Shown here piece after piece: positions 17,161 to 26,700 of a stretch of 64,000 bases of DNA. The position numbers were made by a program, and so were the translations under genes. The stretch spans positions 1 through 64,000 of the forward strand of contig NZ_LHOX01000017.1 of the NCBI RefSeq assembly GCF_001297065.1. The letters are read 5' to 3'. Each line of letters opens with the position of its first letter. Positions within the stretch are counted from its first letter, which is position 1. The stretch is from Enterococcus sp. RIT-PI-f. GTDB taxonomy: Bacteria > Bacillota > Bacilli > Lactobacillales > Enterococcaceae. The notes under the pieces were generated by a model, which was not told the DNA's origin, did no database searches, and worked only from the letters and a program-made list of their open reading frames with translations.

Positions 17161-17664
17161 TCATCCAATATATTCAAAAATTCCGCAAATTGTAACAAGG
17201 AAATCTTCCTCAATCTCTAAGTCCCGACCAAATGCCTCATAGTCAGTATAATTTTGTAAATGAGTAGGAACTTCACCTAAAGCGCCTGTTTCCTCAATCA
17301 AGTAATACGCTACATCACTCATATCACTACAATCGGGATAATAAATAATATCATCCACACGCTCCACCATTTCCTCAAACGAATTGAAGAAGGCATGTTG
17401 AATTTTTGAAGCAACTTCACCAATCGGCGTTTCTTCTAATTCCTTCGCTGAGTCACACAATCGATTAATCTCTTCAATTGACGTATACTCATCAATCTCA
17501 AAGGGCAACTCATAATCATGAATCGCATATTCCTCATAGTCATCGTTCAACCCAATTTGTTCTTTAACCTCATCAAAATCAACAGGTGGTGTAAACCAAG
17601 CACCAACTAATTCGTCTTCGTTATACTTACCCAAATTTGCTATATAGATTCGCATCTGTTCCAT
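17161..17664 (-). CDS. ardA: ArdA antirestriction protein (Tn916 Orf18-like)
   Basis: A 167-residue, strongly acidic protein starting MEQMRIYIANLGKYNEDELVG. It matches the ArdA family, which mimics B-form DNA and blocks type I restriction-modification enzymes, protecting conjugating DNA in a new host. In Tn916 this gene (orf18) precedes tcpE (orf17); here a 3-kb nuclease-ATPase cassette has been put between them. The frame is intact and the length normal. It would help any transfer of the element from this cell. Confidence 0.92.
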   Translation of the reverse strand: MEQMRIYIANLGKYNEDELVGAWFTPPVDFDEVKEQIGLNDDYEEYAIHDYELPFEIDEYTSIEEINRLCDSAKELEETPIGEVASKIQHAFFNSFEEMVERVDDIIYYPDCSDMSDVAYYLIEETGALGEVPTHLQNYTDYEAFGRDLEIEEDFLVTICGIFEYIG

Positions 17665-17678
17665 GGTAGACTCCTTTC

Positions 17679-17900
17679 TTAAGCACCAACAATCCGATTG
17701 AATAAATTAAGCAAGACATCTTTTACGCCTGCAGCATTAAAGACCAATCCTACAGCGATTAAAGCAATCACCAAGAAGCCAATCAGTTTGGAGAACTCCC
17801 TCTTAAATCCTAAAAATAAACCAATGACCACAATCGCCAGTAAGACTAAGGATTGCGCATTTGTCAAAAACCATTGATACAAATTTTGTCCGAAATTCAT
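17679..17900 (-). CDS. TcpD-like small conjugation membrane protein
   Basis: A 73-residue protein (MNFGQNLYQWF...) with two membrane segments (about 15-33 and 38-60). It sits in the position of the small orf19-type gene between mobT and ardA in Tn916-like elements. I chose the ATG at 17900, which has GGAAAG upstream, rather than a longer frame to 17951, because the longer version would overlap the preceding small gene. The role is probably in the mating channel; the name is by position and size. Confidence 0.7.
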   Translation of the reverse strand: MNFGQNLYQWFLTNAQSLVLLAIVVIGLFLGFKREFSKLIGFLVIALIAVGLVFNAAGVKDVLLNLFNRIVGA

Positions 17901-17904
17901 CTTG

Positions 17905-18024
17905 TCACTTTCCTTTCTTTTCCATTGCTCGTCCCTCCGCTGCACTTGCATGCATCAGGCACATCACGGTAACCCCAAACATACTGCCACCAAATACCAA
18001 TAAAATATCTTTTATAATTCCCAT
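17905..18024 (-). CDS. DUF3789-like short membrane protein of ICEs
   Basis: A 39-residue ORF (MGIIKDILLVFGGSMFGV...) with one membrane segment and a charged tail ending EKKGK. Short proteins of this type (DUF3789) are common just after mobT in Tn916-like elements. AGAGGGA lies 6 nt before its ATG, and the next gene starts 4 nt after its stop. The function is unknown. Confidence 0.65.
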   Translation of the reverse strand: MGIIKDILLVFGGSMFGVTVMCLMHASAAEGRAMEKKGK

Positions 18025-18038
18025 CAAGATCCCTCTTT

Positions 18039-19223
18039 TCATATAATTAAGTTTTCAACTGCCATACTTTGTTGCTCCAAAATCTTTTTATGCCGGTCCG
18101 ACAATTGGACTTTTTGCACCATATCTTGAATGTAAGTGGTTTGATTCAATCGATCCAGTTCCTTTGCCATCTTCCATGTAGGGGCTACCTGTAGTCCTAA
18201 CCAATTCAACGTTCGCTCAATAGTGTAAGGTTTAGGGTCAGAAGTTAATTGAATCTCCTTGCGATTTCGTCCAATAAACCGACCCCATTGTTCATTCAAA
18301 GGCCAGTTACTTCTTCTTCTCCCTTCCACCTTATCCGCAAATCGTAAATACCGATTGATAATGGAAAACGTGGTACTCTCAATACTGCGACCTTTTAACA
18401 AATCTTGAATCGCATGATAAGCACGGTCATTTTTCAGTCGAATCTCAAAACGATTTTTCGTTTTAGTCTGGTCTAAAGGAATTCCTAACTTGATATATTG
18501 CTCATAATCTTTTTCGTACAAGCAAAAATAAACCTCACTCTTGATACTCCCAATATATAAGGTATTACCCATACCATCTTTTTCATTAGCTTTCAAAAGT
18601 TCCCCTGAACGATAGCTTTTAAAGGTACGAAACAAGGAGATACATTCTTCTTTCTGACATTTCTTCGTTAATTCAGGAATATCTATTAGCCCTACTTGAT
18701 CATTAATTGCCAAAACCAATCGTTTCATCACACCTCCGGCTTTAAGACAATCTTCAAAAAAATCGTACCAACTGCGTTTTTGAGCGAGTAAAAAAGTTTC
18801 AAACTGCCGGCAACCTCGCCCTTTCAATTCCAAAAGAACTCCCTTATCCGCTTCATGAGACAACATCACTACAATATCTCCCATGACGTATTGTTCTTGA
18901 TAAGAGTAAAAGGGGTAATCTTCATGAAGCATATAATCAAACTTCAAATGGAGAATCTCTTGAATAATTTTCCGCACATCCGTTGTGGGAAAGCGAATCC
19001 TTACATAGTCAAACAGTAACGTCAAAGGCAAATTAGGATTGAAACTTTCCAGTTGGTCAAAAATTTTTCTCATGGTCTTTGCAGAAGCAGTTACGCCACC
19101 GTTTTCTATCTGATTTAGATACGGGCGGCTAAGCCCACGAGCCATAGCCAATTTATTTTGCGAAACGCCATATTCGTTGCGTCGGTCTTTTAATAGCCGA
19201 TAATCCAAATTCCGTTGTGCCAA
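18039..19223 (-). CDS. mobT: MobT relaxase (Tn916 Orf20-like, Rep_trans family)
   Basis: A 394-residue protein. An N-terminal XRE helix-turn-helix (about 15-60, GVSQNKLAMARGLSRPYLNQIE) is followed by a Rep_trans relaxase/replication-initiator domain, with conserved stretches such as LLELKGRGCRQFE (about 128) and RFEIRLKNDRA (about 262). In Tn916 this protein nicks oriT, helped by the element integrase, to start transfer. The frame is intact, and a matching oriT lies just upstream at 19347-19369. The coupling ATPase TcpA/FtsK, normally adjacent, is absent. The relaxase could still serve mobilisation in trans. Confidence 0.93.
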   Translation of the reverse strand: MAQRNLDYRLLKDRRNEYGVSQNKLAMARGLSRPYLNQIENGGVTASAKTMRKIFDQLESFNPNLPLTLLFDYVRIRFPTTDVRKIIQEILHLKFDYMLHEDYPFYSYQEQYVMGDIVVMLSHEADKGVLLELKGRGCRQFETFLLAQKRSWYDFFEDCLKAGGVMKRLVLAINDQVGLIDIPELTKKCQKEECISLFRTFKSYRSGELLKANEKDGMGNTLYIGSIKSEVYFCLYEKDYEQYIKLGIPLDQTKTKNRFEIRLKNDRAYHAIQDLLKGRSIESTTFSIINRYLRFADKVEGRRRSNWPLNEQWGRFIGRNRKEIQLTSDPKPYTIERTLNWLGLQVAPTWKMAKELDRLNQTTYIQDMVQKVQLSDRHKKILEQQSMAVENLII

Positions 19224-19346
19224 GTTCTCACCTCTAAATTCAAGGTGTCAACTTTTTCAAATGAGTTAACACCTATACAAGTTGCTTATTATCCTTGGGA
19301 CAACAACTATTCTTAATCGTTGTTTGCTTATTTTTTGTGTTTTTGT

Positions 19347-19369
19347 ACCCCCTGTTAGATACGGGGGGT
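19347..19369 (-). other. Predicted oriT nick-region repeat (Tn916/ICEBs1 type)
   Basis: Read on the minus strand, an inverted repeat ACCCCCC / GGGGGT encloses GTATCTAACA. This is the pattern I recall for the Tn916 oriT and resembles the ICEBs1 nick site (CCCCCC...CTAACAGGGGGG). It lies about 125 nt upstream of mobT, where oriT belongs. Confidence 0.85.
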
Positions 19370-19412
19370 AAGACATCATGGCAGACTGGCGCCGTCCATG
19401 AACAGGCACAGC

Positions 19413-19449
19413 ACCGCGGAGGATTTCTGCTTCGCAAATCCCCCGCGGT
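19413..19449. repeat. GC-rich hairpin beside oriT
   Basis: Arms of 14 nt with one mismatch (ACCGCGG.GGATTT / AAATCC.CCGCGGT), loop of 9 nt. It is much more GC-rich than its surroundings. Hairpins next to oriT in this family can act in processing or second-strand synthesis; that role here is inference. Confidence 0.6.
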
Positions 19450-19478
19450 CAGCGCCAATCAATTGGTTTATTTGGCTG

Positions 19479-19769
19479 TTACTCATCGGTAACGCCCTCG
19501 ATTTCTAATTCTGCTTTTATCTCAAACAAGTTTTGACGGATATTCGGTTCTTTCGCAAAGTCCGCCATCCGTTCCAATTCACGGATAATTTGATTCAAAT
19601 CAATTCGGGTATCTATTCCCTCAGCCATTAAATAAGAATCACCAGGAACCTTCACCCTATTTTTACTAATATCAAAATTGAAACGGCGTAATTCTTCTTC
19701 CAGTTCCGGATCTGTCTGAATTTTGTCAATCACCCAATAAATTTCTCCAATCAACTCATCATAAATCAC
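19479..19769 (-). CDS. Hypothetical acidic ICE protein
   Basis: A 96-residue, strongly acidic, helical protein (GEIYWVIDKIQTDPELEEELRRF...). GTG is the start: GGAGGTGG sits 6 nt upstream, a very strong ribosome site. It overlaps the end of the decayed methylase gene by 11 nt. No family is recognised. Its acidity and place near antirestriction and methylase genes are compatible with a regulator or DNA mimic, but nothing shows this. Confidence 0.65.
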   Translation of the reverse strand: MIYDELIGEIYWVIDKIQTDPELEEELRRFNFDISKNRVKVPGDSYLMAEGIDTRIDLNQIIRELERMADFAKEPNIRQNLFEIKAELEIEGVTDE

Positions 19770-20790
19770 ATTTTTCCACCTCCTTCAATCTCTTGGCAAT
19801 ATCAAAAATGACCGGAACTGTCACAAAGTTTCCGGCCTGTTTATACAACTGACTATCTGAATTGATTTGAACGGCTCGATCAAAAGCCCAATCTGGAAAA
19901 CCTTGCAGTCGCCAACATTCTCGTGGCGTAAGCTTCAGAATTTGATACTGATCCGTGACAACCGCTTGTTGATCTCCTGTTAGTAAGGTATGAACAATTT
20001 GTTTTCCCAAACGACCTCGGCGACTTTTGGAATTAGGAAAATCCAGGTTCACACTGTCCCCTGGCTTCATCTCTTGATATTCTGTTTCATTTTTTCGAAT
20101 CATAATCTTCGTTCCACCTTGCTTCGTTGACAAAGTAGGTGCCGTTCTTGATACATCATAGACTCGATTTCCTTGTTCAAAATTTCCTGGCAACAACCTA
20201 GCTACCGATATGCCATCTTTTGCTGATAAGGCGATTTTGATGACTTCATCGCCTGTTAAAGTCGGCGCAACGCCATCTGGACCATAAACTTGGCCACCCA
20301 TCCCGCGATTAGAAGGATTAATATTTAACAAGTTTCTGATGTTTTGGTCAGATGTTGCAGACTATCCAATGATAGGAAATACTTGTTCGGTACATGCGTC
20401 TCGAGAATGTCCAATAAGGAAGACCCGCTCGCGGCTTTGGGGAACGTAGGCCTTTGAGTTAAGCACCTGCCACTCCATGTCGTACCCCAATCCATCCAGC
20501 GTTCGGACGATTGTCTCGAACGTAGTCCCTCCTTCGTGATTGAGCAATCCCGGACGTTCTCAAGGAATAGAAACTTAGGTTGGAGAGGAGCGACGAGCCA
20601 AGCAATTTCAAAGAATGAAGTACCTCAAGTATCGAAAAATCCTTGCCCCTTTCCCTAAATTGAAAGATCCTGTCACGGAAATCCGCCGAGCAAATTCATC
20701 AATTTCATAAAAGTCGATACGCTGGTGACCAGATTGTTTCATGCCTAGACGAAAGCCACCCATCTCGGCGAATAAATCTAAAAATGTCAC
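19759..20790 (-). pseudogene. Decayed DNA (cytosine-5) methyltransferase
   Basis: Pieces of a Dcm-type methylase in order: an altered motif I (FLDLFAEMGGFRLGM, with FAGxGG normally expected), the ENV motif in FLFLENV, QSRERVFLIGHSRD, and a C-terminal block with LTPRECWRLQGFPDWAF and the KQAGNFVTVPV motif X region. The catalytic PCQ motif is missing: FARR is joined directly to ISVTG, implying a deletion. Frameshifts fall around 20610-20635 and near 20555, where one lost G after ENV shifts the frame. It once probably protected element DNA from restriction. Confidence 0.85.
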
Positions 20791-20867
20791 AACTCACCTC
20801 ATTCATTGCAAAGAAAAAAGCCAAGAACATTTTTGCTCTTGACTCTTAAAATTATTTCAATTAAAAT

Positions 20868-21035
20868 TTATTTTTCTTTATCCAAACCAATCAATTCCCG
20901 TTGTTTTCGATTGGATTCATCTGCTACAAATTTAAAGACTGTCTTCAGCTCTTTCGCAGAGGCATTCTTTTGTAGTGTAGAGAAGTTACGGTTATACTTC
21001 TCCATGATTTCCTCAACTTTTTCTTTTTCAGTCAT
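20868..21035 (-). CDS. Small partner protein of the zeta-toxin-like gene
   Basis: A 55-residue charged, helical protein (MTEKEKVEEIMEKYNRNFSTL...). Its ATG overlaps the end of the zeta-like gene by 8 nt, so translation is coupled. I do not recognise it; zeta systems usually carry the antitoxin upstream. It might be an antitoxin in reversed order or an accessory protein. Confidence 0.6.
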   Translation of the reverse strand: MTEKEKVEEIMEKYNRNFSTLQKNASAKELKTVFKFVADESNRKQRELIGLDKEK

Positions 21036-21756
21036 GTAGTTCTCCCTCCAACCTTTCTTTTGTATAACTGATTGGCAATGCTAACTCAACATTATCAATA
21101 TCCATTAGAAAATCAGACATCGTATTTTGAAAGTCCTTCACTAAGATATTGATAGTTACTTCCTCTTGAAATTGTTTTTTCACCCGCGACAAATTTTTTC
21201 TTGATTGGAAAAAAGCATTGATAAAACGTTCTTTAGGAACAAAACGGCCTTCAACTTCTTCTCGTTTTTTAGTAAAGTCCCAAGCAATAAATGGATCTTG
21301 ATAAACATAATAGACAAGCACATTATAATTCTTTTTTAGTGCCCGTTCAATATTTTGATTTACCTTAGAAGTCGCAAAAGTGCCATCCAGAATAAAACTA
21401 TAGCCCTTTTTAAGAACTAAATCGAGAGCAGCATCTACCAAAAGTGCTGATCCTCGTTGAAATTCATCTGAATTATTCCCGACATAGCCTGGAAATAGTT
21501 CACGAAATTTATCAGCATCGATTACACAAAGATTATCATTCAATACCATCAAAGTTTGTGCAGCCTCAGTCTTTCCAGCACCAGGACTTCCAGCCATAAA
21601 AATGGCAGTCTTTTCTTCCTCTATTTCTTTCCCTTCAGTAATAGAAGAAATTAATACCTTTTTATTCTCTTTAGCATACTGTAAAGAATAATCCTCTGTC
21701 ATTTTTATTGGAATACACTCAATACCTGAGACAGAAATTTCAGAGAGTTTTTCCAA
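21028..21756 (-). CDS. Zeta-toxin-family P-loop kinase, possibly 5'-truncated
   Basis: A 242-codon frame with Walker A MAGSPGAGKTEAA (about 55-65), then IDADKFRELFPGY and FILDGTFATS. This is the pattern of zeta/PezT toxins, which phosphorylate UDP-N-acetyl amino sugars and block peptidoglycan synthesis. The only initiator at the 5' end is TTG with no ribosome site, and an in-frame stop lies shortly before it. An IS remnant lies just upstream, so the original start and any upstream antitoxin may be lost. An internal ATG (MTEDYSLQ) could serve. The protein core looks intact. Confidence 0.78.
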   Translation of the reverse strand: MEKLSEISVSGIECIPIKMTEDYSLQYAKENKKVLISSITEGKEIEEEKTAIFMAGSPGAGKTEAAQTLMVLNDNLCVIDADKFRELFPGYVGNNSDEFQRGSALLVDAALDLVLKKGYSFILDGTFATSKVNQNIERALKKNYNVLVYYVYQDPFIAWDFTKKREEVEGRFVPKERFINAFFQSRKNLSRVKKQFQEEVTINILVKDFQNTMSDFLMDIDNVELALPISYTKERLEGELHD

Positions 21757-21778
21757 AAAATTCCACTCCGGGAGTGTT

Positions 21779-21835
21779 CCAGAGTTTCAATCAACCCTCA
21801 AGCCAAAACCGCTTGACCGCTGATTGAAGCCCTGG
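21779..21835. repeat. Large stem-loop between the zeta-like gene and the IS remnant
   Basis: Arms of 15 nt (CCAGAGTTTCAATCA / TGATTGAAGCCCTGG, two mismatches) plus an inner TCAAGC/GCTTGA pairing. No T run follows, so it is not a standard terminator. It may be part of a decayed insertion-sequence end or a leader structure for the zeta-like transcript. Confidence 0.5.
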
Positions 21836-21840
21836 AGGTT

Positions 21841-23016
21841 CTTCCCCGTGAATTCTGCTGAAAAAAATATGTGGTGATAGGTCTTTACGACGCCAGTGTG
21901 CGTTCCTCCATTTGAACTGGTGTGAGATAGGATACACTACTATGGATTCGTTTTCGATTGTAAAATCGATGGATATAATCGAAGACGTCACGCTGTGCCT
22001 CTTCGAATGAGCGGTAGGTCAATCATTGATAAATTCGTTCTTTCTTGATAGTAACATGAAACGATTCAATTCCTGCATTGTCGTAAGGGCAACCTTTTTT
22101 ACTGAAGTAATGGTTAATGCTTCAAGGGCTGATTCGTAACGTTTTGAAGTGTACTGTGAACCCAAATCACTGTGGAGAATTAATTCTCCGGGTGTAAATT
22201 TCCGATTCAAAACGACATCTTTCAACGTATCGATAATTAGCTCAGTATCCATGCTCTTTTCAAGAGAATACCCAATAATCTTTCGCGAATGCAAATCAAG
22301 AATAGTGGATAGGTAACACCAATCATCTTTTTTTGTTTCAATGTAGGTAATATCTGTGACCCATTTTTGGTTCAGATTGGTGGTAGAAAAATCTTGGGCC
22401 AGTAAATTGAGACGTTCTTCAACTTTATTTTGCGAGGGGATGGGTTTCCATTTTTTTCGGTGACAAGAGACAAGTCCTAGCTCCCGCATGATTTTTTGAA
22501 CCCGTTTGACGCTACAGATTCGCTCATCCTCAAGACAACCTAATTCTTCCTTAGGTTTCCGTTGGACCCGAATAGCACCATAAGTGCCTTCGCCTTCTTC
22601 ATGGATAATACGGATAATTCGCTTTTTTTCATCGGCATGCTCCACCTCTCGAGCAGTGGGCTCGTGATCTTTCCAACGATAGTAGGACGCACGAGAAACT
22701 TTAAGTGTGCGACATAAAATCGTTCAAAGCTTTTTTAGGATTTCATTTTCTTCTTCCGGTTCTTTCATACGTTTGGCTTGTACTTTGTAATCATCAGGTG
22801 TCCAACCTGTTTTTGAATCTAGCGTTTTCGCTTGGCACTATTTAAGAATGGTCGAGTAGCCAACGCCATATTCATTTGAAAGTTCACGTGCAGTCTTGAG
22901 TCCTGCATTGTGGAGGTCTAAAATATTTTGTTTGAATTCAGCTGTGTATCGTTTTGGCATGTGAGATCTTTCTTTAAGAGCAGTATACCCTCTCAGAAAT
23001 TTTGTCACAAGTTACA
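21841..23016 (-). mobile_element. Decayed IS3-family (IS150-like) insertion sequence
   Basis: orfA (about 22960 down to 22730) starts MPKRYTAEFKQNILDLHNAG but has a TAG stop replacing the expected Trp after YSTILK. orfB (22645 down to about 21900) shows the rve/DDE integrase core: QKWVTDITYIETKKDDWCYLS with the first Asp, and LHSDLGSQY with the second. A frameshift in an A run before CPYDNAGIESF (carrying the Glu) and a TGA after KKERIYQ break it; the C-terminal YNRKRIHSS block is in another frame. The right end appears to be TGTAACTTGTGAC... at 23016; the left end is uncertain. Transposase is not functional. Confidence 0.85.
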
Positions 23017-23166
23017 TACTACAACCATTGTCCCATCGTGTCGATCCATACTAATCCCACTGCAGATGATTTTGTTACAATCCTTACTCAATATAACAAA
23101 ATTATGAACAATGAAATCGGCACCGATGTTCACCTAATCAAAAAAACGAAAAGCAATTTTTCATAG
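23017..23166 (+). pseudogene. 3' fragment of an unidentified gene cut by the IS element
   Basis: A plus-strand frame of 49 codons without a start (SIHTNPTADDFVTILTQYN is part of it) ends in TAG and is followed 2 nt later by a good terminator. This looks like the tail of a real gene whose 5' part was lost at the IS boundary. The product is not recognised. Confidence 0.45.
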
Positions 23167-23168
23167 CA

Positions 23169-23211
23169 AAAAAAGTTGTATCCATTTTTATAATGTGGAT
23201 ACAACTTTTTT
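23169..23211 (+). terminator. Strong terminator after the gene fragment
   Basis: A perfect 16-bp inverted repeat (AAAAAAGTTGTATCCA and its complement) with an 11-nt loop and A/T runs on both sides, so it can act in either direction. Confidence 0.9.
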
Positions 23212-23748
23212 GTTTTTGATTCATAGAAATAGTAAATCAATTGTAACGAGAGCGAGAACTAAAAGGTTGACTAAAGACAGAATAAAACCAAATAATGAGA
23301 ATTCTTTGTACCATCTTTTCGGTAACAAACCTTAACGTTTTGGATTATCTGCATCTAGCTATAAATCAAACAGATGGTGGTGGAGAGCCGGTATCGCAGC
23401 AGCCCCAGGAATTCCTGCATCAGTTGGATTCGACGACTATTTCTATGGAATTTAAACGAAGAAGAAAAGAAAACTCAGGTTGTTCCAAATTATATTTGTT
23501 CTGTTGATGCTCGTTGCCCTATTTATCAAAAATTATTTTCTTGCCTTCAGTTTTGGAGTTACCTCTAGTATTTTTTATACGTTTCACTTCTGGAAATAGC
23601 ATAGCTGCTACTTTTTTGTCATTTACGATCTACAAAGTACATAATGTCTTTTAGAGTCGTTCGTGCCATTACCCGATTCCCCTGAACATGGGGCCTCCTC
23701 TTATAATAATTAATTTACCACATTAATAATCACTTATCAGGCTGCAGA
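23212..23748. other. Gene-poor stretch with probable remnants
   Basis: No complete gene is supportable. A minus-strand hydrophobic frame around 23220-23320 (FGFILSLVNLLVLALV) and short plus-strand frames at 23295-23560 look like fragments. A 16-codon minus-strand reading frame MARTTLKDIMYFVDRK lies near 23630-23680. These look like decay products, not working genes. Confidence 0.4.
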
Positions 23749-26700
23749 TTATTCTATCTTCGAGTAAACCGCAGCTTCTACCTCAGGTGGAATAATCCCC
23801 ATAAAATAATCCTCAATCTTATCCCAGAAAAATTCAGTGTAGTTTTTAATTCTCTCCGATTTTTTTACTCCCGATGCCTTATAAGTATAAAGGTACGCTA
23901 ACATTTCTACACTGATTTTATGCCTAAAGTAGACTTCTTCTAGTAAAAAATTTCGGTATTTGTTCCCTTGTTGAATAGCTTTTTCTAGTTGATAGATTGA
24001 GTTAATCCTGATATAAATTTGTGGATTATAGCCACTAATCACTTCAAAATTTAACACCTCAAGAGACTGGCCAATTCCGAGTGCCATCATCGCCTCATCG
24101 ATTTTGGTGTTTCCGCGATTACGGTGATAATAAACAGTCCGACTTTCAGAGTCATTCAAGACGTTTGATGCATCAAGATAAAATATCTTCACATATTGCT
24201 TTACAGAATCAATAAAAGTATCTACTTGATTATTGAAGATATAGGCTAATTCCCCCTCTTTCCCCTTTCGATCTCGGATAAACTTATAGTTCTTAATTTT
24301 TTCAAAATCAAAAGCCGCATTAACTAGTACTTGAGCAAGGGCGCGTCCCTTGAAAATGTCTGTTAGCCGTAATTTATCTTTCAAATATTTGCCAAGTTCT
24401 TTAATACTGAAGTACTCATTTAATCGTTTCTTTTCACGGCAAAACTTTTCAAAGACATCTAGGATTTTATTGTACTGAGTTGTTATACCAGAGTATTCTG
24501 AGTTAGTTACATTTGGCACAGTCACTCCTGAAGCGAAAATGAACTCTTTAAAAATAGATCCATATTTCAACCTTCCACACTCCTCGGGTGTAAACAATGA
24601 ATACTTAAACTGAGGAAAAGACATTTGTTTAAAATCTTTTTCCCAAATCCCAGCTAAGTCAACCTCATATATGGCCTTATACCCTGATTTTTCTAAATCA
24701 CCAATCTTCGTAAAGAAGCTCTTTAATCGACTCTTCAAAAGTATCTCTTCAAATTTTTCAGAAACAAACAAACTATCTAATCCAAATAAGGAACGCGGAC
24801 GCGCAACAAAAGGTGAGTAACCAATCTTCCGTGGAGAAGAAAAGTCTTTTTCAATCATCAACATAACGGTTTTAATTTTATTATCCAGATTACTTGAATC
24901 GTCTTTTTCAATATTTCCAAAGATATGACGAAAATCATCAGCATTAACTATCAAGTTACGATTATACCCTTTCGCTTTATAGATACTAACAACCTTTCGC
25001 ATCACTTCAATGATTTGCTCTTTTCTTATAGCACCCATTCCTTGTAACTTGTTAACTTCTGCAAAGTCATTACCCAGAAAGTCTAACCAGGCATATCCTT
25101 GTGGGACTAACTCATTGTCTCGTGCTACCCGTCCTACCTCCTGAATATAATCCACCACGTTTCCTGTGGGAGCAAAGTGGTACACGTTTGTAATGTCTGG
25201 TATATCAATTCCCATACCAAAAGCTTTTGTAGCTAATACATATTGAAGCTCTCCAGATTTAAAACTATTAAGCACTTCATCCTTCTCTTCTTTGTCCATC
25301 GGACCATAATATATCCCCATCAACTCAAAAATTTCTGGAGCCTGGCGCTCTACATACTCACGAAAACTTTTTAAAAAACGGATAGTCGGAAAATAAATTA
25401 AAGATTTTTGTTTTTGCTTATGTGCTTTCTGTAAATGTTCCAGGGCTAAAATATGCTTTGCGTTGTAGTAATCTTTACCAGCCCGTTCGTAGGTTTTCCC
25501 TTCAGAATCAATACACATAATGATATCATCGCGCTTTACCTTACCAAAATACGAGATTGGTCGCTCCATGTTAAGGCTATCACGTGTATCCATGTACATA
25601 TCTTCTTTACCGCCGTATATTGCTGTTGCTGTGAACGTTACTATTGGGAACTTGTATTGTTTGCGCATTTTAGATAGATAAATTCCCAAATACCAATAAT
25701 CCGCCCTGAAAGACTTCCCCCATGTAGTAACAATATGAGCTTCGTCAATAATAACCAAACCCAATTGGCGATTACCAATCAGCATCTTGATATCCGACCT
25801 TGCTTGTAGAGTTTCAGGTGATAAGTATAGTAAATCGATTTTCCCATCGGCTATCCCCTGAATAATCTTTTCTCGCTCATACGGTGCCGTATTTGAATGA
25901 ACCCGTGCAGCATTACTGATTCCTTTTTTCACCATAGAATCTACCTGATCATTCATTAAGCCAATCAAGGGTGAAATAATCAACGTCAGCGGTTTTCTTT
26001 CAGGAAAAATTCGTTGTAAATACAAAGCCGGAATTTGAAACATTATTGATTTTCCAGAACCTGTTGATGATGTAATATATATATCTTGGTAGTCTTGCCC
26101 ATTAATTGCTGAGGTAGCTTGCTGAACGATATCATCGATAATTTGTGCTTGGGAAATTTTAATCGTTTTTCGATTTCGCTTTTCAATGCTTTCATACATC
26201 TCTAATGCTTTGAAAGTACTAAATCCCCAATACTGTTCCAAAATTTCTAGATACATAGTTTCGTTAGGGACGTTCTTTCGCTTAATCGATTTATTTGTAA
26301 AATAAAATGTTGCTTGTGTAGCAATCACATCTTGTAAAATTTTGAGACGATTCAAATAATCATTACTTAAGCTATTTGAATCTGAAGTTAATATAATTTC
26401 AATCGATTTAACTGGCAAGCCTTTCAATAGTTTCATCGTTAAGTCCAAAAACTGAGTTTCATCATCAGACAATTCGACTGTAAAATCACTAATAGGATTC
26501 GATTCTGATATGTTTATAGTTGATTCCGTTTCCTCCGCCAAAAATAGTGGGATTATTCTATCCTTTGGAATATCTACTTCTTGATAAGTGATATAATATG
26601 ATGTACTTTCCTTTGAAAAATTTATATCTCCGTAAACTTCAATAACAGCATTGTATAATTCCTTTTCGTTATCTAAAATTACGTCATCACTCTTTAAAAA

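Noticed and set aside
17679..17951. Longer 90-codon version of the TcpD-like gene
   Set aside because: It would overlap the DUF3789-like gene by 47 nt; the shorter start at 17900 has a ribosome site and a typical length.
23295..23568. Overlapping plus-strand frames of about 65-70 codons
   Set aside because: No ribosome site, composition unlike protein, and another frame in the same DNA looks equally open; treated as decay.
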